DNA from: CAMLFJ01 sp040902305
Lineage (GTDB): Bacteria > Methylomirabilota > Methylomirabilia > Rokubacteriales > CSP1-6
Reading direction: 5' to 3'
Assembly: GCA_040902305.1 (NCBI GenBank)
Contig: JBBDXN010000020.1
Span: 1 to 49,465 of the forward strand
DNA: 49,465 nt
Shown one piece after another: positions 31,631 through 42,272 of the stretch. The notes under the pieces are model-generated. The model was given only the letters and a program-made list of their open reading frames with translations. It did no database searches and was not told where the DNA came from. Position 1 is the stretch's first letter. Each line of letters starts with the position of its first letter. Position numbers and translations under genes: made by a program.

Positions 31631-32296
31631 CTACTGGACGGTCGCGGTGAGCGTCAGGGCCGTTTCCTTTGACGCCTGCTGGGCACCATAGCCCAGGATC
31701 TGGCGGGTGACGGCGTGGAGGCTGCTCGTGCTGCCGCCGAACTGGAGCCGGCCGCCACTGGGGACGATCAGCTCGGTGGCCGCCTCAACGACCTCGATCG
31801 TCCCCCCACCCCCGGGCGTGAAGTAGCTGATCACCGGCGTCAGCGTCACCCGGATCTGGTTGCCGGGCAGGATCACCGGCCGCACCGCCAGCGCGGTGCC
31901 CACCCGCTGCCAGGCGACGCCCTGGGCGACGTAGCCCTTGCCGGTCGCGTAGTCGTGGTAGTAGGCCATCTGCTGGTACGGCACGTCCTGCGCCACCATG
32001 ATCGAGCCGGCGCCGCCGTCCTGGACCACCGTGAAGAGCCCCGAGGAGCGCGTGACGCGCGTGGTGGTGTCCTCCATCGTGAGGCCTCCGCGGCCGCGGG
32101 TGCGCACGTCCCCGCGGCCCTCCTCCACGATGATTCCCCCCCGCCCCTGCACCCCCTGGCGGGCGCCCTGGGTCTGCTGCTTGAACTCGAGCAGGACCTT
32201 CACCTGGCGGCCGCTCTGCGCGGCGGCGAGGCCGGCCAGTCCGACGAGCCCGCCGAGCACCAGGGCCGCGATCCCGACACGCCTTACGGAGATCAC
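31631..32296 (-). CDS. Secreted Gly-rich beta protein, possibly secretin-like
   Basis: This 221-aa protein has a signal peptide (about 1-23, VGIAALVLGGLVGLAGLAAA) and then VKVLLEFKQQTQGARQGVQGRGG. A long beta-rich part follows with IRVTLTPVISYFTPGGGGTIEVVEA and ends SKETALTLTATVQ. The strand pattern recalls the short secretin-domain proteins of type II/IV systems, but no signature is strong enough to name it. GTG 32296 overlaps the stop of the PaaA-like gene (GTGA), so it is cotranscribed with acyl-CoA genes, which is unexpected for a secretin. Confidence 0.6.
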   Translation of the reverse strand: MISVRRVGIAALVLGGLVGLAGLAAAQSGRQVKVLLEFKQQTQGARQGVQGRGGIIVEEGRGDVRTRGRGGLTMEDTTTRVTRSSGLFTVVQDGGAGSIMVAQDVPYQQMAYYHDYATGKGYVAQGVAWQRVGTALAVRPVILPGNQIRVTLTPVISYFTPGGGGTIEVVEAATELIVPSGGRLQFGGSTSSLHAVTRQILGYGAQQASKETALTLTATVQ

Positions 32297-33117
32297 CCGG
32301 GGATCTGGGCCTCTTCGGGCAGACGGTCCCAGACCGGGATCCACTCGGGCGGCGTGAGCCCCACCGCGCCCGCCTTCTCGGCCACCTCCCGCGCGAAGGC
32401 CTGACGGACCTCGTCGTTGTCGCGCAGCTTGAGCCGGTACTTCCGGTAGAGCACGTTCCGGGCCGAGCCGGGGCGGCCGAAGATGTTCATGGTGCGGATG
32501 TACCACTTGTTGAGCGTGGCCTGGGCTTCGTCCCGGGTCTTGGGATCCTCGGCGAGCCGCTTCACCCAGAACTCCCCGTGGCGGATGTGGAACTTCTCCT
32601 CCTTGAAGATGCCCTCGATCGCGCGCACCCAGGGGCCGTAGGAGCAGGCGCGCACGTCCTCGAGCTGGTGGCCCGCCCCGCGGTCCATGCAGAAGTTGAA
32701 GAAGGTGAAGTCGGCCCAGGTGTCGATCGGGTAGTAGAAGATGTTCACCCGCTGGTCCGCGCTGATGCGGGCGGTGCCGATGTCGGCGTCGTTGGCGACC
32801 CGCATCGTGAACGCCTCGTCGTGCGCCCGCACGTGCGCCTCCACGTCCACGCCCAGGTCGGCCAGGAGCCCGTACATGACGGTGGCGTGGCGCAGCTCGT
32901 CCTTCACGATCTGGGCGACCACGTGCTTTTCCTCCACTCCGGGCGCCTTCGTGATCCAGGGCACGTAGCCGTAGCCGCCGGCCAGCTCCGAGTCGGCCTG
33001 CATGGTCATGAGATGGACCAGGTTGTCACGATACTCCGCCGTCATCTCCTCGGGGGACTCGATGCGGTCCCCCGCCTCGATGCGGGCCAGCAGTCGGGCT
33101 TCGTCGCGCTCCGCCAT
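32293..33117 (-). CDS. PaaA-like diiron (ferritin-like) oxygenase subunit
   Basis: This 274-aa protein matches the PaaA/PaaC fold of phenylacetyl-CoA epoxidase. The diiron ligand set is complete: E44 (ADSELAG), E74-x-x-H77 (KDELRHATVMY), D145 (FCMDRGAGH) and E174-x-x-H177 (KEEKFHIRHGE). SYGPWVRAIEGIFKEE parallels PaaA SYGPYARAMVKICKEE. The usual partners PaaB, PaaC, PaaD and reductase PaaE are absent from the window. AAGGAG lies six bases before ATG 33117. It directly follows paaK and precedes a secreted protein and a thioesterase gene. Confidence 0.8.
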   Translation of the reverse strand: MAERDEARLLARIEAGDRIESPEEMTAEYRDNLVHLMTMQADSELAGGYGYVPWITKAPGVEEKHVVAQIVKDELRHATVMYGLLADLGVDVEAHVRAHDEAFTMRVANDADIGTARISADQRVNIFYYPIDTWADFTFFNFCMDRGAGHQLEDVRACSYGPWVRAIEGIFKEEKFHIRHGEFWVKRLAEDPKTRDEAQATLNKWYIRTMNIFGRPGSARNVLYRKYRLKLRDNDEVRQAFAREVAEKAGAVGLTPPEWIPVWDRLPEEAQIPG

Positions 33118-33119
33118 GA

Positions 33120-34430
<1,311 letters not shown>

Positions 34431-34433
34431 GGC

Positions 34434-34703
34434 TCAGCCCACCGCCACCCGGCGCACGAGCCACCCTTGCCGCTCGAGGAAGCGCGCCATGGTCTCGAGG
34501 GTGCGCGGATCGGCGGCGGGATCGAGGCTGATACGGTCCGGCAGGACATGGCGCACCTCCGGGTAGGACACGAGCACCCGCAGCAGCGTGCGCACGCGCG
34601 GATCCCAGGAGAGCAGTCCCTGATGCCCGGGGTCCGCGCCATGCGGATCCCACTCGGTCTGGAATCCGACCCGCAGCGTGCGGCCGATCGCCGGGGCCGC
34701 CAT
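34434..34703 (-). CDS. 89-aa hypothetical protein between GT4 and paaK
   Basis: The protein (IGRTLRVGFQTEWDPHG, LLSWDPRVRTLLRVLVSYPEVRH, DPRTLETMARFLERQGWLVRRVAV) has a mixed alpha/beta pattern without signal or membrane segment. No family is recognised. The ATG at 34703 overlaps the stop of the glycosyltransferase gene and the stop is 3 bases from paaK, so the gene is real and part of the run. It is the only gene in that run with no family clue. Confidence 0.66.
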   Translation of the reverse strand: MAAPAIGRTLRVGFQTEWDPHGADPGHQGLLSWDPRVRTLLRVLVSYPEVRHVLPDRISLDPAADPRTLETMARFLERQGWLVRRVAVG

Positions 34704-35851
34704 CAGGGCCGCCGCGCGAGCAGGGCTTCGTAGTGCGCGACCATGGCCGCGGTCTGCTTCGCCGCCGCGAAGCGCGCCTCCACGAGCCGCCGCGCCGCCT
34801 GCCCCATGGTCGCGCGCCGGCCCGCGTCCAGCAGGAGCCCGATGGCCGCGTCGGCCATCTCGCCGGTCTCCGCCTTGGTCAGCAACCCCGTCTCGCCGTC
34901 GGCCACCACCTCGTCCACCCCGGAGGCGCGCACCGCCACCGCGGGCAGCCCGCAGGCATGGGCCTCGGCCAGCACCAGCCCCTGCGTCTCGGTCTCCGAC
35001 GCGAAGAGGAAGAGATCGGCGGCGCGGTAGTAGTCGGGCAGCGCCTCTCGCGCCAGCCCCCCGTGAAAGACGATGCGCTGCCGCGCCCGCCCCGCCGCCG
35101 CGCGGCGCTCGAGCACCCGGCCGTGGCTTCCCTTCCCCACGAGGTGCAGGGTGGCGGTCGACACCGCGGCGGCCACCGATTCGAAGGCGTCGAGCACCCG
35201 CTCGAGGCTCTTCTCCCGGTCGAGCCGGCCGGTATAGAGGGAGATCAACCCGTCCGCGGGCAGGCCGAGCCGCCGGCGGGCCCGCTCCCGGCTGCCCGGG
35301 GCGAAGAGCGTGAGATCCACGCCGGTGGGGATGACCACCACGGGAGTGCGGACGCCACGGCCCCGGAGGGTCTCGGCCACGTGCTCGGAGGGCGCCACGA
35401 TCAGGTCGGCGGAGTCGGCGAAGCGGCGGGCCAGGCGCACCGCGAGGCTCCGCACGAGGCGGGGCGGCAGCGGCACGTAGTGCGCGTACTTCTCGTACCG
35501 CGTGTGGTAGGTGAAGACGAGCGGGCGCTGCTGGCGCCGGGCCAGGCGCCGGCCGGTCACCCCGAGCAGGAACGGATGGTGGACGTGGACGACGTCGAGC
35601 TCCAGCGCCTGGGCCAGGCGGCCGAGGCGCCGCGAGATGGGCAACGGCAAGGAAAAGCCCGGATAGGTCGGGGCCGGAATCGAGGGATACCGGAAGACGA
35701 ACGGAGGATCCGGCTGCGGGGGCTGGGCCGCCGGCGCGAAGACCCAGGTGCGGTGACCGAGCGCCTCAAGCCCCAGCCGCAGGGTCTCGACCGCGGTCGT
35801 GACCCCGCCGCGGAACGGCAGGTAGTTGTTGGTGAACAGCCCGACCCGCAT
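34703..35851 (-). CDS. GT4-family glycosyltransferase
   Basis: This 382-aa GT-B enzyme has N-terminal MRVGLFTNNYLPFRGGVTTAVETLRLGLEALGH and VVHVHHPFLLG. VFTYHTRYEKYAHYVPLP and VVIPTGVDLTLFAPGSRERAR lead into LYTGRLDREKSLERVLDAF and the EX7E motif SETETQGLVLAEAHACGLP. The HTRYEKYAHY region is typical of diacylglycerol or mannosyl-lipid glycosyltransferases (MgtA/DGD-like group). It may glycosylate a membrane lipid, which is inferred. It begins 3 bases after the bifunctional-nuclease stop. Confidence 0.9.
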   Translation of the reverse strand: MRVGLFTNNYLPFRGGVTTAVETLRLGLEALGHRTWVFAPAAQPPQPDPPFVFRYPSIPAPTYPGFSLPLPISRRLGRLAQALELDVVHVHHPFLLGVTGRRLARRQQRPLVFTYHTRYEKYAHYVPLPPRLVRSLAVRLARRFADSADLIVAPSEHVAETLRGRGVRTPVVVIPTGVDLTLFAPGSRERARRRLGLPADGLISLYTGRLDREKSLERVLDAFESVAAAVSTATLHLVGKGSHGRVLERRAAAGRARQRIVFHGGLAREALPDYYRAADLFLFASETETQGLVLAEAHACGLPAVAVRASGVDEVVADGETGLLTKAETGEMADAAIGLLLDAGRRATMGQAARRLVEARFAAAKQTAAMVAHYEALLARRP

Positions 35852-35854
35852 CCA

Positions 35855-36388
35855 CTACTCGTCCGGGCTCTTCGGATCCTTGCCGCGCTCGATCCGGTCG
35901 AAGTCGCCCGGCTTGAGCGACTCGAGCCACTCCTTGATCTTGGCCTGATCGTCACCCTTGCCGGTGCCGATCTCGGTCTCCTTGGCGACCTCGACGGTGC
36001 GGGCCTTCTGGACGACGTCCTCCTCCACGAAGATCGGCGCGCCCACCCGCAATGCCAGCGCGATGGCATCCGAGGGGCGCGAGTCGACCGTGATGTCGGC
36101 GTTGCCCAGGCGGAGGTGGATCACCGCGTAGAAGGTGTTGTCGCGGAGGTCGTTGACCACGACCTTCTGCACCCGCGCGTCGAGTGCTTCCAGGATGTTC
36201 TTGATCAGGTCGTGGGTCATCGGCCGTGGGGTGGAGATCTTCTCCAGCTCGAGCGCGATCGCGTTGGCCTCGAAGAGCCCCACCCAGATGGGCAGCGAGC
36301 GCTTCTCCTCCTCGTCGCGGAGGATGATCATGGGCATGTTGGAAAGTGGATCGAGCGCGAGCCCCTTCACTTTCATCTCCAGCCACAT
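35855..36388 (-). CDS. Bifunctional nuclease family protein (DUF151)
   Basis: This 177-aa protein has the BFN/DUF151 fold: MKVKGLALDPLSNMPMIILRDEEEKRSLPIWVGLFEANAIALELEKISTPRPMTHDLIKN, VVVNDLRDNTFYAVIHL and DSRPSDAIALALRVGAPIFVEEDV. The family is named after a plant nuclease, but its bacterial role is unclear. It is frequently next to miaB, as here (9 bases downstream). The C terminus has a charged extension (residues 140-177). Confidence 0.92.
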   Translation of the reverse strand: MWLEMKVKGLALDPLSNMPMIILRDEEEKRSLPIWVGLFEANAIALELEKISTPRPMTHDLIKNILEALDARVQKVVVNDLRDNTFYAVIHLRLGNADITVDSRPSDAIALALRVGAPIFVEEDVVQKARTVEVAKETEIGTGKGDDQAKIKEWLESLKPGDFDRIERGKDPKSPDE

Positions 36389-36397
36389 GGCGCCCTC

Positions 36398-37711
<1,314 letters not shown>

Positions 37712-37724
37712 CTATCTGAGCAGA

Positions 37725-37756
37725 ACGGCGGAAATTGAGGAGGACGGCGGAAAATT
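37725..37756. repeat. Short direct repeat between accA and miaB
   Basis: ACGGCGGAAATT (37725-37736) and ACGGCGGAAAATT (37744-37756) lie 7 bases apart in a stretch with more A/T than its surroundings. It could be a leftover of an insertion-sequence end (IS21-type ends carry such repeats) or a regulatory site. The 104-bp gap 37712-37815 holds no gene. Confidence 0.4.
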
Positions 37757-37815
37757 CATAAGTGGTCGGGACTTACGGTAGCACCCGCCCCCGGGCATGT
37801 CAAACCGGCGGCGGC

Positions 37816-38769
37816 TCAGACGGTCTCCTCGAAGACTCCGATGCGCCGGAACTTCTCGTGGCGCTCCTCGATCAGTGCCGCCTCCGACTTCGACTTGAGC
37901 TGCCAGAGCTGGTCCCGCAGGGCTGCGCGGAGGCTGGCCGCGGTGGCCTCCCAGTTGCGGTGGGCGCCCCCGACCGGCTCGGGTACCACCGCGTCGATGA
38001 CGCCCAGCTTCAGAAGGTCCGGCGCAGTCACCCGCATCAGCTCGGCGGCCTCGGGGGCCTTCGCGGCGTCGCCCCACAGGATCGCCGCGCAGCCCTCGGG
38101 CGAGATCACCGAGTAGATCGCGTACTCGAGCATCAGCACCCGGTTGCCGACCCCGATGGCGAGCGCCCCGCCGCTGCCCCCCTCCCCGGTCACCACGCAG
38201 ATGATCGGGGTGGGCAGCCCGGCCATCTCCCGGAGATTGCGCGCGATGGCCTCGGCCTGGCCGCGCTCCTCGGCGCCGAGGCCTGGATAGGCGCCCGGGG
38301 TGTCGATGAACGTGATGATGGGCTTGCCGAACTTGGCCGCGAACTGCATCAGCCGGAGCGCCTTGCGATAGCCTTCCGGATGCGGCATGCCGAAGTTGCG
38401 CGCGATGTTCTCGCGGGTGTCGCGGCCCTTCTGATGGCCGATCAGCACCACCGGCTCGCCGTCGAAGCTGGCGAGGCCGCCCACGATGGCCTTGTCGTCG
38501 CCGAAGACGCGGTCGCCGTGCAGCTCGACCCAGTCCTCCAGGAGCAGGTTGACGAGGTCGAGGGTGTGCGGGCGCTTGGGATGCCGCGCGATCTGGGCGC
38601 GCTGCCAGGCGGTCAGGTTGCCGTAGACGCGCTGCTGCTGGCGGGCGAGGCGCTCCTCGATCTTCGCGATCTCGTCGCGCGCCTCGAGCGGGTCCTCCGC
38701 GGTGCGCAGCTCCGCGATGCGGTTTTCGAGCTCGAGGAGCGGCTTCTCGAACTCAAGCTCGTCCGGCAT
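37816..38769 (-). CDS. accA: Acetyl-CoA carboxylase carboxyltransferase subunit alpha
   Basis: This 317-aa protein is the alpha half of the carboxyltransferase, which with AccD moves carboxyl from biotin to acetyl-CoA at the start of fatty-acid synthesis. Marks are IARHPKRPHTLDLVNLLLEDW, GDDKAIVGGLASFDG, IGHQKGRDTRENIARNFGMPHPEGYRKALRL and FIDTPGAYPGLGAEERGQAEAIARNL. GEGGSGGALAIGVGNRVLMLEYAIYSVISPEGCAAILW is also present. It overlaps the end of dnaE by 17 bases. Confidence 0.97.
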   Translation of the reverse strand: MPDELEFEKPLLELENRIAELRTAEDPLEARDEIAKIEERLARQQQRVYGNLTAWQRAQIARHPKRPHTLDLVNLLLEDWVELHGDRVFGDDKAIVGGLASFDGEPVVLIGHQKGRDTRENIARNFGMPHPEGYRKALRLMQFAAKFGKPIITFIDTPGAYPGLGAEERGQAEAIARNLREMAGLPTPIICVVTGEGGSGGALAIGVGNRVLMLEYAIYSVISPEGCAAILWGDAAKAPEAAELMRVTAPDLLKLGVIDAVVPEPVGGAHRNWEATAASLRAALRDQLWQLKSKSEAALIEERHEKFRRIGVFEETV

Positions 38770-41700
38770 ACTCGACGAGTATACTGCCCGGCCCGAGCAG
38801 GCCTTCCACTTTCGTCACCAGGTCGGGGGCCGGATCCACCGCGAGCTCCTTCACCCGCAGCACCACCTCCTGCTCGGGCAGCAGCACGTGCAGGAACAGC
38901 GGGGTGCGGCCCTCGTGCTCGCGGCAGGCCGCCTTCACGGAGGCGAGCAGCTCCGCGAGCGACTCGGCCGCCGCGCTCACCCGGATGCGGCAGGCGTGCG
39001 CGGCGGTGGCATCGCTTCCATTGCCATTGCCGTGGCCGTTGCCGACCGCGTGACCCACGTTGCCCATCGCTTCCTCCAGGGGCTTGATCTCCTCCGCGAG
39101 CACGACCCGGCCCTTGTCGCTGTCGTCGGCCCGGCCGCGCACGATCACCGGCCCCTTGTGCCGGAGCGCCCCCGCGCAGCTCCGATAGGGCTCGGGAAAG
39201 ATCGTGAGCGGCACGCTGCCGTCCATCAGTTCGAGCGTCGCGAAGGCCATGCGATTGCCGCTCTTGGTGGTGCTCTCGCTGAAGGCGCTCACCTGCCCGA
39301 GCAGGAGCACGCGGGCGCCGGTCGACCGCGCGGCCAGGTCGGCGGCGCCGAGCGCGCCGATGCGACGCGCCACCTCCCGGTACTGCTCGAGGGGGTGGCC
39401 CGAGAGGTAGAAGCCGAGCACCTCTCGCTCGTAGGCCAGCATCTCCTCCGCCGGCCACTCGGGTACGCGGGCCGCCGCCGGGGGCGCCGCCGCGGTCCGC
39501 GCGTCGCTCCCGCCGAGGACGTCGAAGAGCGAGACCTGCCCTTCTTCGCGGTCACGCTGCTGGCGCTGGCCGCTCTCCATCGCCTGGTCCAGCGCGGCGA
39601 GGAGCCCGGCCCGGCTGCCCTGCAGCGAGTCGAGCGCGCCCGCCTTGATCAGGCACTCGATCACCCTCCGGTTCACCAGGCGCAGATCAGCCCGGGCGCA
39701 GAAGTCGTCGAGGCTGGGGAAGCGGCCGTCCGCCTCGCGGGCCTTGACGATGGAGTCGATCGCGGTGGCCCCCACGTTCTTGATCGCGGCGAGCCCGAAG
39801 TGGATCGCCTCTCCCGCCACCGTGAACTGGGCGCGCGAGACGTTGACGTCGGGGGGCTCCACCCGCAGGCCCATCGCGCGGGTCTCCTCCACGTACTGGA
39901 CGATCTTGTCCGTCTTCTCCATTTCGGAGGTGAGCAGGGCGGCCATGAACTCGGTCGGGTAGTTCGCCTTGAGGAAGGCGGTCTGGTACGCCACCACGCC
40001 GTAGCACGCGGCGTGACTCTTGTTGAACCCGTAGCCCGCGAACTTCTCGATGAGGTCCCAGATGCGCTCGGCCTTCCGCCCGTCGATCTCGTTGGCCTTG
40101 CAGCCCGAGATGAACTTCTCGCGCTGGGTGGCCATCAGCTCGCGGTCCTTCTTGCCCATGGCCTTGCGGAGGGTGTCGGCCTCGCCGAGCGAGAACCCGC
40201 CCAGGTCGGCGGCCAGCCGCATCACCTGCTCCTGGTAGACCATGATCCCGTAGGTCTCCTGGAGGTGGCGCTCCATCAGCGGGTGCTCGTAGGCGATGGC
40301 GGCGCGGCCGTGCTTGCGGTTGACGAAGTCATCGATGAGGTCCATCGGGCCCGGCCGGTACAGCGCGACCATCGCGATGATGTCCTCGATGCGCTGGGGC
40401 TTGAGCCGCTTGAGCGCGTCCCGCATCCCCGCCGACTCAAGCTGGAACACCCCGAAGGTGCGCGCGTCGGTCAGGAGCTGGTAGGTCTTGCCGTCGTCGA
40501 GCGGCAGCGCGTCGGCATCGAGCTCGACCCCGCGCGCCTCCTTGATCAGGCGGAGGGCGTCCGTGATCACGGTGAGGGTCTTGAGCCCGAGGAAGTCCAT
40601 CTTGAGCAGGCCGAGCTTCTCGATCGGCCCCATCGCGTAGCCGGTGATCAGCTCGGGCCGCTTGGGGTCCCTGTAGAGCGGCACCCGCTCCATCAGGGGC
40701 TCGTCGGAGATCACCACCGCGGAGGCGTGCACCGACGCGTGCCGCGTGCAGCCCTCGAGCGCGCGGGCCACCGCCCACATCTCCCCCACCCGCTGGTCGC
40801 GCTTGACCTGCTCGGCGAGCGGCGGGGCCTTCTCCACCGCCTCGTCGAGCGTGATGTTGAGCGGGAAGCCGGGCACCAGCTTGGCCAGGCGGTCCGCCTC
40901 GCCGTAGGAGAAGCCGAGCACGCGCCCCACGTCGCGGATCACCGCCTTGGCGCCCATGGTCCCGAAGGTGATGATGTGGGCCACCCGATCCGCCCCGTAG
41001 CGATCCACCACGTAGCGGATGACCTCGTCACGCCGGTCGTCCGCGAAGTCGATGTCCATGTCCGGCATCGAGATGCGCTCGGGGTTGAGGAAGCGTTCGA
41101 AGATGAGCCCGTAGCGGATCGGGTCCACGTTGGTGATCCCGAGGCAATAGGCCACGAGGGAGCCCGCGGAGGAGCCGCGGCCCGGCCCCACCGCGATGCC
41201 CTGGCGGCGCGCGTAGCTGATGAAGTCCCAGACCACCAGGAAGTAGCCCGAGAAGCCCATCTTGGAGACCACGCCCAGCTCGTAGCGGAGTCGCTCCACC
41301 ACCGCGTCGCCCGGGGACGAGCCGTAGCGGGTGGCGAGGCCCTCGAGGGCCAGGTGCTCCAGATACGAATCGAGGGTGAACCCCGCCGGCACCTGGTAGT
41401 TCGGCAGGTGGAACTGGCCGAACTGCAGATCCACGTTGCAGCGCTCGGCCACCGCCAGCGTATTGCGATAGGCCTCGGGCAGGTCCTTGAAGACCGCGCG
41501 CATCTCGTCGGCCGACTTCACGTAGAACTCGTTGCTCGAGAACTTCCACCGGTCGGGGTCGCTCATCGTGGTGCCGGTCTGGATGCAGAGCAGCGCCTCG
41601 TGGGCGCGCGAGTGATCCGCCTCGAGGTAGTGCGAGTCGTTCGTCCCGCAGAGCGGCGCGCCGATGGCGCGGGCGATCTTGATCGTGCCCTCGGTCACCG

Positions 41701-42265
41701 CCACCTGCTGCTCGAGCCCGTGCGACTGCACCTCCATGAAGTAGTAGTCCTTGCCGAACACCTCCTGGTACCAGCCGGCCGTCTCCTGCGCCTTCGCCGC
41801 GTCGCCCGCCGAGAGCATCCGGCTCACCTCGGAGTTGAGGCAGCCCGAGAGCACGAGTAGCCCGTCGGCGTGCTGGGCCAGCAGCTCGCGGTCCACGCGG
41901 GGCTTGTAATAGTACCCCTCGAGATAGGCCTTGGACACGAGCTTCATGAGGTTGGCGTAGCCGGCGCGGGTGCGCGCGAGAACCGTGCAGTGGCTCGCGC
42001 CCTCGTAGCCGCCGTCCTGGCTCGAGCGCTCGAAGCGGCTGCCCGGGGCCACGTAGAGCTCGCAGCCCAGGATGGGCTTCACGCCTGCCTTCTCGCAGGA
42101 GGTGTAGAAGTCCACCGCCCCGAAGAGATTGCCGTGGTCGGTGAGCGCGAGGGCCGGGAACTTCAGCGCCTTCGCGCGCTCGACCAGCTTCTCGAGGCGG
42201 GCCGCGCCGTCCAGCAGGCTGTACTCGGAATGCACGTGCAGATGGACGAAGTCGGCGTGTTTCAG
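38753..42265 (-). CDS. dnaE: DNA polymerase III alpha subunit
   Basis: This replicative polymerase of about 1170 aa has the PHP domain (HLHVHSEYSLLDG..., TDHGNLFGAVDF), the palm with the catalytic aspartates (PDMDIDFADDRRDEVI, GRGSSAGSLVAYCLGITNVDP), the fingers and beta-binding parts, and a C-terminal OB fold (RVLLLGQVSAFSESTTKSGNRMAF). The first ordinary start is GTG 42235, but that would cut off VHLH, the first PHP metal motif. No ATG, GTG or TTG lies between it and the guaA stop. CTG 42265, ten bases after GGGAG, gives MKHADFVHLHVHSEYS and is taken as the start. The gap to guaA is 7 bases. Confidence 0.93.
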   Translation of the reverse strand: MKHADFVHLHVHSEYSLLDGAARLEKLVERAKALKFPALALTDHGNLFGAVDFYTSCEKAGVKPILGCELYVAPGSRFERSSQDGGYEGASHCTVLARTRAGYANLMKLVSKAYLEGYYYKPRVDRELLAQHADGLLVLSGCLNSEVSRMLSAGDAAKAQETAGWYQEVFGKDYYFMEVQSHGLEQQVAVTEGTIKIARAIGAPLCGTNDSHYLEADHSRAHEALLCIQTGTTMSDPDRWKFSSNEFYVKSADEMRAVFKDLPEAYRNTLAVAERCNVDLQFGQFHLPNYQVPAGFTLDSYLEHLALEGLATRYGSSPGDAVVERLRYELGVVSKMGFSGYFLVVWDFISYARRQGIAVGPGRGSSAGSLVAYCLGITNVDPIRYGLIFERFLNPERISMPDMDIDFADDRRDEVIRYVVDRYGADRVAHIITFGTMGAKAVIRDVGRVLGFSYGEADRLAKLVPGFPLNITLDEAVEKAPPLAEQVKRDQRVGEMWAVARALEGCTRHASVHASAVVISDEPLMERVPLYRDPKRPELITGYAMGPIEKLGLLKMDFLGLKTLTVITDALRLIKEARGVELDADALPLDDGKTYQLLTDARTFGVFQLESAGMRDALKRLKPQRIEDIIAMVALYRPGPMDLIDDFVNRKHGRAAIAYEHPLMERHLQETYGIMVYQEQVMRLAADLGGFSLGEADTLRKAMGKKDRELMATQREKFISGCKANEIDGRKAERIWDLIEKFAGYGFNKSHAACYGVVAYQTAFLKANYPTEFMAALLTSEMEKTDKIVQYVEETRAMGLRVEPPDVNVSRAQFTVAGEAIHFGLAAIKNVGATAIDSIVKAREADGRFPSLDDFCARADLRLVNRRVIECLIKAGALDSLQGSRAGLLAALDQAMESGQRQQRDREEGQVSLFDVLGGSDARTAAAPPAAARVPEWPAEEMLAYEREVLGFYLSGHPLEQYREVARRIGALGAADLAARSTGARVLLLGQVSAFSESTTKSGNRMAFATLELMDGSVPLTIFPEPYRSCAGALRHKGPVIVRGRADDSDKGRVVLAEEIKPLEEAMGNVGHAVGNGHGNGNGSDATAAHACRIRVSAAAESLAELLASVKAACREHEGRTPLFLHVLLPEQEVVLRVKELAVDPAPDLVTKVEGLLGPGSILVEYAGRA

Positions 42266-42272
42266 GGCGAAG

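Noticed and set aside
38702..41860. Open frame of 1052 codons antisense to dnaE
   Set aside because: Same antisense effect; dnaE and accA on the other strand are certain.
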